A DNA stretch of 23,238 nt from NCBI GenBank assembly GCA_964549655.1, contig CAZJXN010000087.1, positions 1-23,238 of the forward strand, written 5' to 3'. The notes under the pieces were generated by a model. That model ran no database searches. It was not told where the DNA came from and saw nothing but the letters and a program-made list of their open reading frames with translations. This DNA comes from JADJNW01 sp964549655. Lineage in GTDB: Bacteria > Bacteroidota > Bacteroidia > Chitinophagales > Saprospiraceae. Of this stretch, positions 7,532 to 15,447 are shown piece after piece. Every line of letters begins with the position of its first letter. Position 1 is the stretch's first letter. Both the position numbers and the translations under genes were made by a program.

Positions 7532-7963
7532 ATGAATGTCAAACCCGAATTTGTGCTGGAGACCTTTCGGCAGATGGCTTTTATTAGTGCCTTGATTGGT
7601 GGATTTGCTTTTTCTTTCGTCGGCGTGTTATTAGCTTTAAAGCAAAGAACTTCCATTGTACATTGGATTATTGGCATTACCATTACCGCCTCTTGCGGGC
7701 TAATCGTTTGCACTTTAGGCTGGACGATGAGCGCAAATTTCATTTATCCCTTAGCTGCCGAAAAAGTAACGGATGTGCCGCTTTTTGTTAAAAATATGCA
7801 CCGAAGTTTGTCGCTCACTTTTATAGGATGTTTACTGCTGTTTTTGGTGAGTTTAGGTTTGAGTGGTTGGATTCGGTCGCGTTGGTTGGGCATTATTTCC
7901 AGCGTGGTTGCCTTTGTTGCTATTTTAAACGTACTGGTTATTCTTTCCCTATTTGTAAAATAA
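7532..7963 (+). CDS. Small four-helix integral membrane protein, function unknown
   Basis: A 143-residue hydrophobic protein with four predicted membrane segments at about 14-36, 43-66, 93-112 and 118-141, joined by short loops; basic residues (KQR, RSR) sit at the helix ends. I do not recognise a family. The start is the ATG at 7532, which follows a TATCTTTA box (7506-7513, one mismatch to TAnnTTTG). The same frame is open for another 82 codons upstream, but those translate the tandem array and terminator, so they are not coding. The downstream secreted-protein gene begins 15 bases after its stop and may be co-transcribed. Confidence 0.75.
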   Translation: MNVKPEFVLETFRQMAFISALIGGFAFSFVGVLLALKQRTSIVHWIIGITITASCGLIVCTLGWTMSANFIYPLAAEKVTDVPLFVKNMHRSLSLTFIGCLLLFLVSLGLSGWIRSRWLGIISSVVAFVAILNVLVILSLFVK

Positions 7964-7978
7964 ATCCATAATAAAAAA

Positions 7979-8532
7979 ATGAAATCTTACATCTTTCTAT
8001 TTTTTATGAGTATATTTTGTAATAATCTGCAAGCTCAAACGGATACTTTTCCAAAAAGCTGGCTCGGCAAATGGAGTGGCAAGCTAGAAATACACAACGC
8101 CAAAGGTTTGGCACAAACCATCCCGATGCAACTCCACTTGCTCCCAACCGACAGCACACACCGTTTCACTTGGACGATTTTCTACGGTGAGGATACCGTT
8201 GCAGGTAAGCGCGATTACGAACTCGTCACGCTCGATACTGCGAAAGGCTTATACGCCATTGACGAAAAAATACAATTATAATGGAATCTTACTTGCTGGG
8301 TGGAAAATTATACAATCAATTTGAAGTGATGGGCAATCTATTACTATGCACGACGGAATTGGTAAATGAAAATCTCGTATTTGAAGTTATTTCTGGTAAG
8401 TTGGAACCCGTGAGTACCACTGGTAACCAAAAATTTGAAGGCGAAGACATTCCACCTGTCAAGGCGTATCCGGTGAATGTGCGGCAGGTGGCGATTTTGA
8501 AGAAGCAAAAACAAAACTTTCTGTTTTTGTAG
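7979..8532 (+). pseudogene. Secreted protein of unknown function, split by a one-base frameshift
   Basis: Two adjacent frames (7979-8281 and 8281-8532) appear to be one gene. The first codes a signal peptide ending NLQAQ and a beta-rich segment starting SWLGKWSGKLEI; the second continues with ESYLLGGKLYNQFEVMGNLL and ISGKLEPVSTTG. The first frame stops in TAA overlapping an ATG. Adding one A to the run of six at 8265-8270 gives an uninterrupted 184-residue protein reading AIDEKNTIIMESYLLGGK across the join. The pattern (Trp-rich start, repeated beta strands, a periplasmic export signal) resembles small lipocalin-like or DUF-type secreted proteins of Bacteroidota, but no firm family is assigned. 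Alternatives: a sequencing error in the homopolymer, a true null mutation, or translational coupling through the TAATG overlap. Confidence 0.7.
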
Positions 8533-8580
8533 TTTCACATCCAAATCCAAACCATTTTCAAACACAAAACGAGACAACTT

Positions 8581-9018
8581 ATGTTCAAAGAATTCAGAAA
8601 ATTTGCCATGCAAGGCAATGTGATTGACCTTGCTATTGGCGTGATTTTGGGCGTCGCATTTGGCTTAGTCATTAATTCGCTCGTGAATGATATACTGATG
8701 CCGCTCATCGCTGCCGTTTTTCAAGCACCTGATTTTAGTAATCTTTTTGTACTTTTAAGACAGCCTGAAAACACCGCAAACGTGAATCTCAATTCCATCG
8801 AGGAAGTACGCAAAGCAGGCGGCGTGGCGCTCGGCTATGGCTTGCTTATCAATACGCTTATCAATTTTATGATTGTAGCTTTCGCGTTATTTACGGTGGT
8901 AAGGAGTTTGAACCGAATGCACAAGGAAGAACCAGCCGTAGTGGCTCCCACAGGACCGACGCAGGAAGAACTCTTGGCAGAGATACGCGATTTATTAAAA
9001 AATCAACAGCCAAAATAA
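8581..9018 (+). CDS. mscL: Large-conductance mechanosensitive channel MscL
   Basis: Homopentameric inner-membrane channel that opens under extreme membrane tension to release solutes after osmotic downshock. At 145 residues it is normal in length. Visible are the N-terminal amphipathic start MFKEFRKFAMQGNVIDLAIG, the pore-lining TM1 GVILGVAFGLVINSLVNDILMP (20-41), a periplasmic loop (about 46-82), TM2 around YGLLINTLINFMIVAFALF (86-104), and a charged C-terminal bundle helix TQEELLAEIRDLLKNQ. ATG start; the preceding spacer has no clear promoter box, so it may be read through from the upstream gene 48 bases away. Identification is secure. Confidence 0.97.
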   Translation: MFKEFRKFAMQGNVIDLAIGVILGVAFGLVINSLVNDILMPLIAAVFQAPDFSNLFVLLRQPENTANVNLNSIEEVRKAGGVALGYGLLINTLINFMIVAFALFTVVRSLNRMHKEEPAVVAPTGPTQEELLAEIRDLLKNQQPK

Positions 9019-9090
9019 AAACGCCATTTTTGGAAGCGCAAAAACGCTAAAGGACTTATCTTGTTCTGTTTTAACACTAAACCTCAATTC

Positions 9091-10107
9091 ATGGCAGCAA
9101 AGACGAAAGCAAAAAGTGTAGAGACTAAAAAACCGCCCATCCTTTATCAGGAGACGCAGCAGGTCATTCAGCAGGTGCAAGAGGCTTGCGATGGCGATTT
9201 TTTGACGTATTGGGTATCGGGCGGTAGTCGAATTACGTCGGATGATGCGTTTGCTTTTTATCGCATTTTGAAAGCGCGGGCGCGGCGCCCATTGCTCTAC
9301 TTGTTTCTCAAAAGTGGCGGTGGTTCGGGCATTGGTTCCTTGCGTATTATCAATTTATTGCGGCGCTACTATTCTAAAATTATTGCGATGGTGCCGCTCG
9401 ATTGTGCGTCTGCTGCGACGATGCTCGCGCTGGGTGCGGACGTGATTAAAATGGGACCACTGGCGTATCTTTCTGCGATTGACACTTCGATTACGCATGA
9501 TTTGTCGCCGATTGATAAAGATAATGACTTGGTGAGTGTGAGCCAAAATGAGCTGGATCGAGTGATTCGCCTGTGGGAGCAGCGCAAGCAATCCAATGAT
9601 TTGAATCCCTATTCCAGTTTGTACGCGCACGTGCATCCATTGGTGTGGGGCGCGGTAGATCGTGCCAGCTCGCTGTCCATCAAGTTGACGACCGAGATTT
9701 TGTCGTATCATATGACCGATCTTGAAAAAGTAGAAGCCATCAGCACGTATTTGAATTCCCATTACCCGTCGCATAGTTATCCGGTCACGTTGCGCGAGGC
9801 GCATAAAGTGGGTTTGAACGTAGAAGAATTGGACGAAAAAATCAATGATAAACTCCTGTTACTCAACGAGTATTATTCAGAAATGGCACAGCGCGCTTTC
9901 ACCGATTTCGATGAGCGCAATCACCACGACAACGAGATTATGAAAATTATTGAATTGCAAGGGCAGCAGGTTTTTTATCAAAATGACAAAGACTGGCACT
10001 ACCGCCTCGAAGAACGCCGCTGGATAGCCATGAACGACGAAAGCTCGTGGCGCAGCATCGAGGAGGAAGAAGGCAAAATAGTGACGAGCCGATTTTTTGT
10101 GCGATAA
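9091..10107 (+). CDS. SDH/SppA-like serine proteinase of the Clp (crotonase-like) fold
   Basis: A 338-residue protein whose middle part matches the serine dehydrogenase proteinase family (SDH_sah, related to ClpP and SppA). YLFLKSGGGSGIGSLRIINL (70-89) forms the substrate-binding strand and oxyanion glycines. VPLDCASAATMLALGAD (101-117) carries the predicted nucleophile Ser107. LAYLSAIDTSITHDLSP (124-140) corresponds to the conserved Asp region after the nucleophile strand, with His136 nearby. No signal peptide is seen, so it is probably cytoplasmic or peripherally membrane-bound. The C-terminal 80 residues are charged and not recognised. The start is the ATG at 9091; an upstream TTG in frame is disregarded. 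SDH-family proteins often sit near membrane proteins; the next gene encodes a membrane-anchored helical repeat protein, a possible partner. Confidence 0.8.
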   Translation: MAAKTKAKSVETKKPPILYQETQQVIQQVQEACDGDFLTYWVSGGSRITSDDAFAFYRILKARARRPLLYLFLKSGGGSGIGSLRIINLLRRYYSKIIAMVPLDCASAATMLALGADVIKMGPLAYLSAIDTSITHDLSPIDKDNDLVSVSQNELDRVIRLWEQRKQSNDLNPYSSLYAHVHPLVWGAVDRASSLSIKLTTEILSYHMTDLEKVEAISTYLNSHYPSHSYPVTLREAHKVGLNVEELDEKINDKLLLLNEYYSEMAQRAFTDFDERNHHDNEIMKIIELQGQQVFYQNDKDWHYRLEERRWIAMNDESSWRSIEEEEGKIVTSRFFVR

Positions 10108-10327
10108 AATTCGATTTAAGATTTTTCCTATTTGAAAATTATGGATTTATCCAGCATTTTGGCGGCCTCCCGACCAAGTTTGTAAAAATTGTGCCATTAG
10201 CGTATTAATTTAGGTGCACTTTTTTGCAAAAGATGGTTTATATTTGTTGAATATCCAAATAGCCAGTTTTGAATTGGACGAAAGTCCGAACAAGCCGGTA
10301 TTGTATTCACTACAAGCTGTGGGAAGG

Positions 10328-11002
10328 ATGTCATTTTCGCCGTCAACATATCAGTCTAAAATCTATCGCGACTTCAAAGCCATCGAAGTGACTGCGTATC
10401 GCCAGATTATTCATTTCTACGAGAAGCAGGAAGGGGTCATCAAGCAATTGGAGTTTGAGGAGCATTTTGAATTGCTCACGGCGTATGTCAACGCGCTTTT
10501 TGAAGTAGGCGCGTATCACAAACACTTACTACTGGTGGATTTGATTATTGAAATGGCAATTGCACACAACATCGAATTCTACCGAGGCGAGGATATTTTT
10601 CTGAAAATGTTGTTCCGAAAGGCTGCGTCCCTTTACAATATGTTGGAATACGACAAAGCCGAATACATCCTGCGCGAAATCATCCGCATCAATCCATGGG
10701 ACAAAGACGCGGTGCTTTTTTTGAAAAAATGTTTGCGCCGCCAGCAACCAAAGTTTATACAAGCCAGTCGCGCCATCAGTATTTTGCTGTTTTTGTTAGC
10801 TGCGGTCGTCATTGCTGGGGAAGTCCTGCTGGTGCGCCCGTTTTATCCGCGATACACGGTGGCAGTGGAGCAGCTTCGGTTTGGATTATTTGGGCTGGGC
10901 ATGGTATTGCTTGTGAGCGCGGATTTGATTCACAGAGCCAGCGTAGAATATCGAGTCAATAACTTTGTCAATCAGATACGGCAGCAGAAGGATAGTGTGT
11001 GA
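10328..11002 (+). CDS. TPR-like helical-repeat protein with two C-terminal membrane helices
   Basis: A 224-residue protein of no recognised named family. Residues 10-140 are a run of amphipathic helices, including SLYNMLEYDKAEYILREIIR (101-120) followed by INPWDKDAV, which reads as a canonical tetratricopeptide unit. Two hydrophobic segments follow at about 149-169 and 184-201, with a basic cytoplasmic stretch before the first (KKCLRRQQPK). This suggests a cytosolic TPR domain tethered to the inner membrane. The ATG at 10328 is preferred because a TATATTTG box lies at 10239-10246, implying transcription starts after the alternative GTG at 10214. It lies 220 bases after the proteinase-like gene, in the same direction; a functional link is only suggested by position. 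Confidence 0.7.
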   Translation: MSFSPSTYQSKIYRDFKAIEVTAYRQIIHFYEKQEGVIKQLEFEEHFELLTAYVNALFEVGAYHKHLLLVDLIIEMAIAHNIEFYRGEDIFLKMLFRKAASLYNMLEYDKAEYILREIIRINPWDKDAVLFLKKCLRRQQPKFIQASRAISILLFLLAAVVIAGEVLLVRPFYPRYTVAVEQLRFGLFGLGMVLLVSADLIHRASVEYRVNNFVNQIRQQKDSV

Positions 11003-11012
11003 ATAGGGACTG

Positions 11013-11042
11013 GTGATTTGGCACTTATCACTTGGTCGCTCA
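11013..11042 (-). repeat. 30-bp repeat, right copy of the perfect inverted pair
   Basis: Exact reverse complement of 7291-7320. It begins 10 bases after the stop codon of the helical-repeat gene and opens a 290-base gene-free spacer (11003-11292) made almost wholly of dispersed repeat phrases. Confidence 0.9.
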
Positions 11043-11053
11043 CTCTTTGTTTT

Positions 11054-11205
11054 AACCGCAGAGACCGCAGCGTTCTTCGCAGAGGACGCAAGGTTCTTCC
11101 CTCCATACTTCAACTTTTTTAACCCAGCGGCGCAGCGTTCGCAGAGCGAGACAATACATAGCGCATCAAAACAATCATATAAATCACACAAATCACAGTT
11201 CAGAC
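11054..11205. repeat. Composite dispersed intergenic repeat, copy 1
   Basis: Two modules occur in order. The first is built from AACCGCAGAGACCGCAG and GCAGAGGACGCAAGG (11054-11093), with a related echo, GGCGCAGCGTTCGCAGAG, near 11130-11147. The second is AATCATATAAATCAC and, after one more ATCAC unit, AGTTCAGAC (11173-11205). The same two modules recur in the same order at 16399-16473. They show no coding potential. Confidence 0.75.
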
Positions 11206-11292
11206 ATTATTCATTTCCTCCCCTCGTGCGTTCTTTTAAAAAATTAATCTCATTTTTGAGCTTTTAGTAACCGTAAATCCAAAGACAACAAA

Positions 11293-12186
11293 ATGAAACC
11301 AACGCTTCTTATTCTCGCAGCCGGTATCGGTAGCCGTTATGGTGGTTTGAAACAAGTAGATTCCATCGGTCTGCACGGCGAGGCAATTATCGAATATTCC
11401 ATTTATGACGCGATTCGCTCCGGTTTTGGCAAAGTCGTTTTTGTCATCCGCAAAAGCATTGAGGACGATTTTAAAGCGAAATTCAGCGGAAAATTTGAAG
11501 ATAAAATCGCCATCGAATATGCGTATCAAGAACTGGATATGTTTGTAGAAGGCATCACAGATTTGCCAAAGCGCGAGAAACCTTGGGGCACAGCGCACGC
11601 GGTATTGGCAGCAGCAGACGTAATTCACGAGCCATTTGCAATCATCAATGCCGATGACTTTTATGGAATAACCGCTTATCCGGCAATGGCGGATTTTTTA
11701 ACCAATGAATGTACGCCTGACTATTATGCGATGATTGGTTATATTTTAAAAAATACCTTATCAGATAATGGTTCGGTCTCTCGTGGCGTGTGCGTGATAG
11801 ATGAAAATAATGTGCTTTCTGCTATTAATGAAACCCATAAAATTGAGCGCGTAAATGGTCAAATTCAAAGCGAAGGCGGTGGTCAGTTGTCAGAAAGTAC
11901 GCTGGTTTCTATGAATTTTTTTGGTTTTCATCACACCGTTTTTCCGGCATTGCGCGAGAGTTTTATCAATTTCGTGCAGCATAATAGAGACAATCCAAAA
12001 GCGGAATTTTATATTCCTTTATTTGTAACGGAGCAGATTCAAGCCGGTAAAGTGAAAATGACGGTCATTCCAAATGAAGAGCAGTGGTATGGGGTGACGT
12101 ACCGAGAGGACAAAGAAGTGGTGCAGCAAGCGTTTAGCGGATTGACGGACGCAGGGAATTACCCACAGGGCTTGTGGAAGAATTAG
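11293..12186 (+). CDS. Sugar-1-phosphate nucleotidyltransferase family protein
   Basis: A 297-residue GT-A-fold nucleotidyltransferase predicted to transfer NMP from an NTP to a sugar phosphate, giving an activated NDP-sugar in the cytoplasm. The nucleotide-binding signature LILAAGIGSRYGGLKQVD lies at 6-23. The sugar/metal site INADDFYG is at 118-125, with the acidic pair Asp121-Asp122. PWGTAHAVLAA (97-107) is the loop that selects the base in this fold, and QWYGVTYREDKEVV (264-277) is near the C-terminus. It lacks an N-acetyl/acyltransferase beta-helix, so it is a single-domain enzyme of the RfbA/GlmU-N type; the precise sugar cannot be assigned. The gene is alone on its strand and converges on the DUF4350 gene. 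Confidence 0.88.
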   Translation: MKPTLLILAAGIGSRYGGLKQVDSIGLHGEAIIEYSIYDAIRSGFGKVVFVIRKSIEDDFKAKFSGKFEDKIAIEYAYQELDMFVEGITDLPKREKPWGTAHAVLAAADVIHEPFAIINADDFYGITAYPAMADFLTNECTPDYYAMIGYILKNTLSDNGSVSRGVCVIDENNVLSAINETHKIERVNGQIQSEGGGQLSESTLVSMNFFGFHHTVFPALRESFINFVQHNRDNPKAEFYIPLFVTEQIQAGKVKMTVIPNEEQWYGVTYREDKEVVQQAFSGLTDAGNYPQGLWKN

Positions 12187-12260
12187 TAAGCAGTTGGCAA
12201 CAGGCAGTTTTAGAACGTTCCTATTGAGCGACTGCCTACTGCTTACTGTAAACTGCCTAC
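12185..12260. repeat. Dispersed repeat phrase with inverted pairing between convergent genes
   Basis: AGTAAGCAGT (12185-12194) pairs exactly with ACTGCTTACT (12238-12247). The flanks carry CAGGCAG and CTGCCTAC in matching positions. The right half, ACTGCCTACTGCTTACTGTAA and then ACTGCCTAC, closely resembles 15450-15480 at the end of the permease gene. It may serve as a bidirectional terminator here, but the U runs are weak. Confidence 0.6.
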
Positions 12261-12263
12261 TTC

Positions 12264-13526
12264 CTATTTACACGTTCTATAAAATTCTTCGATCAATTGA
12301 TGAAATTCCATTAACATTTGAGCTACAATATCATCCGATTCTACAATATCATGATGCCAACGAAATATTTTTCCAACTAATATTTCTGACACTTCTGATT
12401 TAATAATGAGCTTTTGTTGGAATTTGTCGTCTACTTCCACGCCACGCAGGTGATAGCGTTCGCGCACGAAGTTGAGCCACAACTTCATCTTTTGTAATGC
12501 GAGTTGTTTGTGATTATTTTGTAAAAAATAGAGGCGACCGATGGTAGACACAAATTGCAGCGAGGTATTCGTGTTCGGTTCTAACACTGGAATGATACGC
12601 TGTTTGCGTTTGGTGCGAAACAATAAGTATAAAAATGCCATCGCTAACAGCAGGTACCACGCCCACGCCAGCGGCGGCTGACTCAATACATATTGCAACG
12701 GACTGTCTTTGGATAAGGCTCGATTGCGCTGCGACGGTGGAGGCGAGCCACGCATTTTGCTGTATTCATCCCAATAAATTTTGCCAGTGGTCAGGTGCGA
12801 AAAAGCCCGATTGGCGTATTGTAAACTGTTGGAATCCAGCATTGTAATATTAGAAAAAGTTAGTGGTGTAGCGTGCAGGTAAAACGTGCCGTCGCCGTAA
12901 GGGATTTTTGCAAAATTGATAAGCGAATCATTCATCAGTCCTAATTCGGTGAAGCCAAACTCCGCTTCGCAGAAAAACGAGGTATCAATATGGCTCCAAT
13001 CGTAATTGCGAGTGCCCTGTTCACTCTTCCTTTTGAATCGAAAATCCGTTGCTGCTTTCAAACTGGGATGTGTCAAATTAAGCCGAACGGCGGTATCTCC
13101 AAAACTGCCGTAATCGCTCCAGTACTCGTCTTCGCACATTTCGTCATACGCAAAATCCAATAATTTTTCTGGAATCATACGGCTGGAAAGGAACGCGGTG
13201 TTGCCATTTGCTACAAAATTCAATAAAGTTTGCAGCTCCACTGAATCCAAAAACAACGCTTCGCCCACGAACACATAATTGCTATTTGTAATGGAATCGT
13301 TCGCCAATCTTTTATCCAAACTATCTTGTAATATTTCAAAACCTTCGCCCGGAAAATAATTTTTTAGCAATTCGACGATAACAAACGTGCCGTACGGTTC
13401 CTTGCTTTTTTCTTTATAAGTCGGTCGCCAATCGTTACGTTTGGAGGGATTGCGAAAGAAGAGTAGCGTCAACAATCCAATTGCTACCAATGCGATAACC
13501 AGCAGGATGGTTTGATTTTTTTTCAT
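12264..13526 (-). CDS. DUF4350 domain-containing membrane protein
   Basis: A 420-residue protein with an N-terminal membrane helix (about 7-25) followed by a DUF4350 domain. This resembles a Rossmann-like or ThuA-like module (GTFVIVELLKNYFPGEGFEI at 46-65, the helix LDSVELQTLLNFVANGNTAF, then SRMIPEKLL). A second membrane helix lies at about 286-304 (WAWYLLLAMAFLYLLFR) with a cytoplasmic tail of about 115 residues. Such genes usually sit in a Bacteroidota operon with DUF4129, MoxR-type AAA ATPase, DUF58 and VWA/RDD genes. Its start codon overlaps the stop codon of the DUF4129 gene by four bases (ATGA), a translational-coupling arrangement. The biochemical role is unknown. Confidence 0.8.
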   Translation of the reverse strand: MKKNQTILLVIALVAIGLLTLLFFRNPSKRNDWRPTYKEKSKEPYGTFVIVELLKNYFPGEGFEILQDSLDKRLANDSITNSNYVFVGEALFLDSVELQTLLNFVANGNTAFLSSRMIPEKLLDFAYDEMCEDEYWSDYGSFGDTAVRLNLTHPSLKAATDFRFKRKSEQGTRNYDWSHIDTSFFCEAEFGFTELGLMNDSLINFAKIPYGDGTFYLHATPLTFSNITMLDSNSLQYANRAFSHLTTGKIYWDEYSKMRGSPPPSQRNRALSKDSPLQYVLSQPPLAWAWYLLLAMAFLYLLFRTKRKQRIIPVLEPNTNTSLQFVSTIGRLYFLQNNHKQLALQKMKLWLNFVRERYHLRGVEVDDKFQQKLIIKSEVSEILVGKIFRWHHDIVESDDIVAQMLMEFHQLIEEFYRTCK

Positions 13527-14242
13527 TTGACTATCGGATTTGTGCTGGCTTTAATGCTGTGAATCAGCGTTTTAAACTTGGGTTCTATGCGTTCAAAATC
13601 CAGTCGCGACAGCGCGATATTGCCATACCATATCCGTTCAAAAATAGTAGTCACATCCGAAAAATCGTTGAAAACGGTAGACGAGCGCATTTCCCGCAAA
13701 TAATCTCGGTTGGTTTTGTCGCGTTTCCATTCAATCCGCTCTTGTAAGGAGAGTTCTTTTAGAATCGCTAAATAATATAATCTTACCGCCAGTGCATAAT
13801 TCCCCTGCTCAATCGCTCGCCGAATAAAATCGTCCAGATTCGCCTGATGCAAATTTTCTCCGAGCTGCGTCAACTCTTCTACCGAAAGGATTTCATTGAT
13901 TTTTTTATCTCGTGGATTATTCAATCCCAATAAACTACGCAAAACGAAAAATAATAATACAGCCAACAATAATCCGATAATAATTTTCATTGTGAACGAC
14001 GCATTCCCACCAAATTTAAAAGAAAATGGCTCTTTCCCACGTCCATCGGCTTTTTGTTCTTTTGTGCGTTGTTCTTTTTCCGTTACATATTTTAAGTCTT
14101 TCGTTGCTTGTTCCCATTGGTTTTTATCAAAATCACGTTGCTCTATCGTTTCTTGCAAATACGGCTCCTCCCCTTCCTGCGCCGTGGCCAGTATGGGAAT
14201 TATTACAATAAAGAAGCAGTATATTAATTTAAATAAATTCAT
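13523..14242 (-). CDS. DUF4129 domain-containing protein
   Basis: A 239-residue protein with a cleavable signal peptide (about 1-22, ending ILATAQ), a charged extracytoplasmic stretch of about 60 residues, a membrane helix at about 84-106, and a cytoplasmic DUF4129 domain (about 130-225). The domain includes RRAIEQGNYALAVRLYYLAI and WKRDKTNRDYLREMRSS, with the WYGNIALSRLDFERIEPKF close that is typical of the family. The start is the ATG at 14242, giving a proper signal peptide; the longer frame to 14284 adds 14 unlikely residues. The usual partners (MoxR ATPase, DUF58, RDD) are absent next door: upstream is an unrelated ABC ATPase. The pair may act with an operon elsewhere. Confidence 0.85.
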   Translation of the reverse strand: MNLFKLIYCFFIVIIPILATAQEGEEPYLQETIEQRDFDKNQWEQATKDLKYVTEKEQRTKEQKADGRGKEPFSFKFGGNASFTMKIIIGLLLAVLLFFVLRSLLGLNNPRDKKINEILSVEELTQLGENLHQANLDDFIRRAIEQGNYALAVRLYYLAILKELSLQERIEWKRDKTNRDYLREMRSSTVFNDFSDVTTIFERIWYGNIALSRLDFERIEPKFKTLIHSIKASTNPIVK

Positions 14243-14280
14243 GTTTTGTAAAATCCAGCAATCACTTAGTTCGTAATAGT

Positions 14281-14371
14281 ACACTGATTTTTATGATAAA
14301 TAAGATAAATTATGATTTATTGCAAAGAATTTAAAATCATAATAAACCATAAACATCATAATAATCAGTGT
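14281..14371. repeat. Nested AT-rich palindromic element
   Basis: 17-base terminal arms, ACACTGATTTTTATGAT (14281-14297) and ATCATAATAATCAGTGT (14355-14371), match at 16 of 17 positions. An inner pair, ATTATGATTT (14310-14319) and AAATCATAAT (14334-14343), pairs perfectly. It fills the space between the ABC ATPase stop codon and the DUF4129 gene, and may terminate the ABC transcript. No target-site duplication is evident. Confidence 0.75.
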
Positions 14372-14380
14372 CACATACTC

Positions 14381-15196
14381 TTACAACGTTTGAAATAAAT
14401 CCCGAATTTCATTTATCAATTGATTAAAACCGGCTTGTTTGCGAATCTCAGGATGCCACGCCAAGTCGCGCTTGATGAGGTCAAACGTGTGTTTGATATA
14501 CGAGCCTGCAATTGGAATGTTATTCGCATCGCGGTCGCGCCCCATGAGCCAAATTGTGTCGGAAATGGCGGCTGTGGACACAATATCATGGGAAACAATA
14601 ATGACCGTATTCAGGTCGTGACTGCTCGCAATTTCAGAAATCAACTCGCTCACTTCGTCCACCATATTGATATCCAAACCGGAAAACGGCTCGTCCATCA
14701 AAATAAAATGTTTGCTGCAAAGGAGCTGTTGTGCAATGGCCACGCGCTGTTTTTGTCCACCCGAAAGCTGTGCTGGATAGCGTTGCGCGTACTGCGAAAG
14801 ATTAAAACGGCTCAACATTTCTTGGATTCGCTCATCGGATTCCTTCCCGTTTTTATAATTTTTGAGTGCCGCAATTTTTAGATTACCATACACCGTGCGG
14901 TGATTGAATAATGGATAATTTTGTTGTACAACTCCTGCAGAACCCGGACGCGCTACTTCCTTGCCATACGTCACCGTCCCCTCTGTTGGGCGCATTAAGC
15001 CCGCCATAATTTCAAACAACTTCGTTTTGCCAATACCAGACGGACCGAGAAACCCCACGACTTGCCCTTGCGATATGCCCGGACGCACGATGTCGTGGAT
15101 TGCTGCATTCACATTTTTTAGAATGACGTTGTCGTTCAGCGTCAGCCCAACTTTATCTATTTTGAGAATACATTCTTTGGTGGAATATTCTATCAT
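14381..15196 (-). CDS. ABC transporter ATP-binding protein (NitT/TauT type)
   Basis: Cytoplasmic ATPase subunit of an importer, 271 residues. All functional motifs are intact: Walker A GPSGIGKT (51-58), Q-loop VQQNYPLF (90-97), signature LSGGQKQR (134-141), Walker B FILMDEP (154-160, Glu159 catalytic) and the switch His193 in VSHD. The tail after about 210 (AHPEI-like RDLAWHPEIRKQAGF region) is longer than in the minimal ATPases and typical of the SsuB/TauB group. It is the third gene, in transcription order, after the SBP-OmpA fusion and the permease. However, 284 bases holding dispersed repeats and an assembly gap separate it from the permease. The substrate is not deducible. Confidence 0.92.
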   Translation of the reverse strand: MIEYSTKECILKIDKVGLTLNDNVILKNVNAAIHDIVRPGISQGQVVGFLGPSGIGKTKLFEIMAGLMRPTEGTVTYGKEVARPGSAGVVQQNYPLFNHRTVYGNLKIAALKNYKNGKESDERIQEMLSRFNLSQYAQRYPAQLSGGQKQRVAIAQQLLCSKHFILMDEPFSGLDINMVDEVSELISEIASSHDLNTVIIVSHDIVSTAAISDTIWLMGRDRDANNIPIAGSYIKHTFDLIKRDLAWHPEIRKQAGFNQLINEIRDLFQTL

Positions 15197-15231
15197 GGAA
15201 ATTTAGTTAATGATATAAATAGCTTTTCCCT

Positions 15232-15441
15232 CATGGCGTGATGGGAACGCGGATGACGCGGATTGAGCGAATTTATGCGGATTTTTNNNNNNNNNNNNNN
15301 NNNNNNNNNNNNNNNNNNNNNNNNNNNNNNNNNNNNNNNNNNNNNNNNNNNNNNNNNNNNNNNNNNNNNNNNNNNNNNNNNNNNNNCATGGCGTGATGGG
15401 AACGCGGATGACGCGGATTGAGCGAATTTATGCGGATTTTT
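15232..15441. repeat. 55-bp repeat flanking a 100-N assembly gap
   Basis: The same 55 bases occur at 15232-15286 and at 15387-15441, separated only by N (15287-15386). The unit begins CATGGCGTGATGGGAACGCG and contains GGATGACGCGGATTGAGCG. A shortened relative (ATGGGAACGCGGATGACG and following) is at 16334-16367. The copies touch the gap on both sides, so the pair may be one sequence written twice at overlapping contig ends. Confidence 0.9.
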
Positions 15442-15447
15442 TCTCTC

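Noticed and set aside
10214..10327. GTG-initiated 38-residue N-terminal extension of the helical-repeat protein
   Set aside because: A TATATTTG promoter box lies inside it, so transcription probably begins downstream; the ATG at 10328 is preferred, though not proven.
12194..12403. Plus-strand 69-codon frame after the nucleotidyltransferase
   Set aside because: It translates repeat phrases and then the antisense of the DUF4350 gene end.
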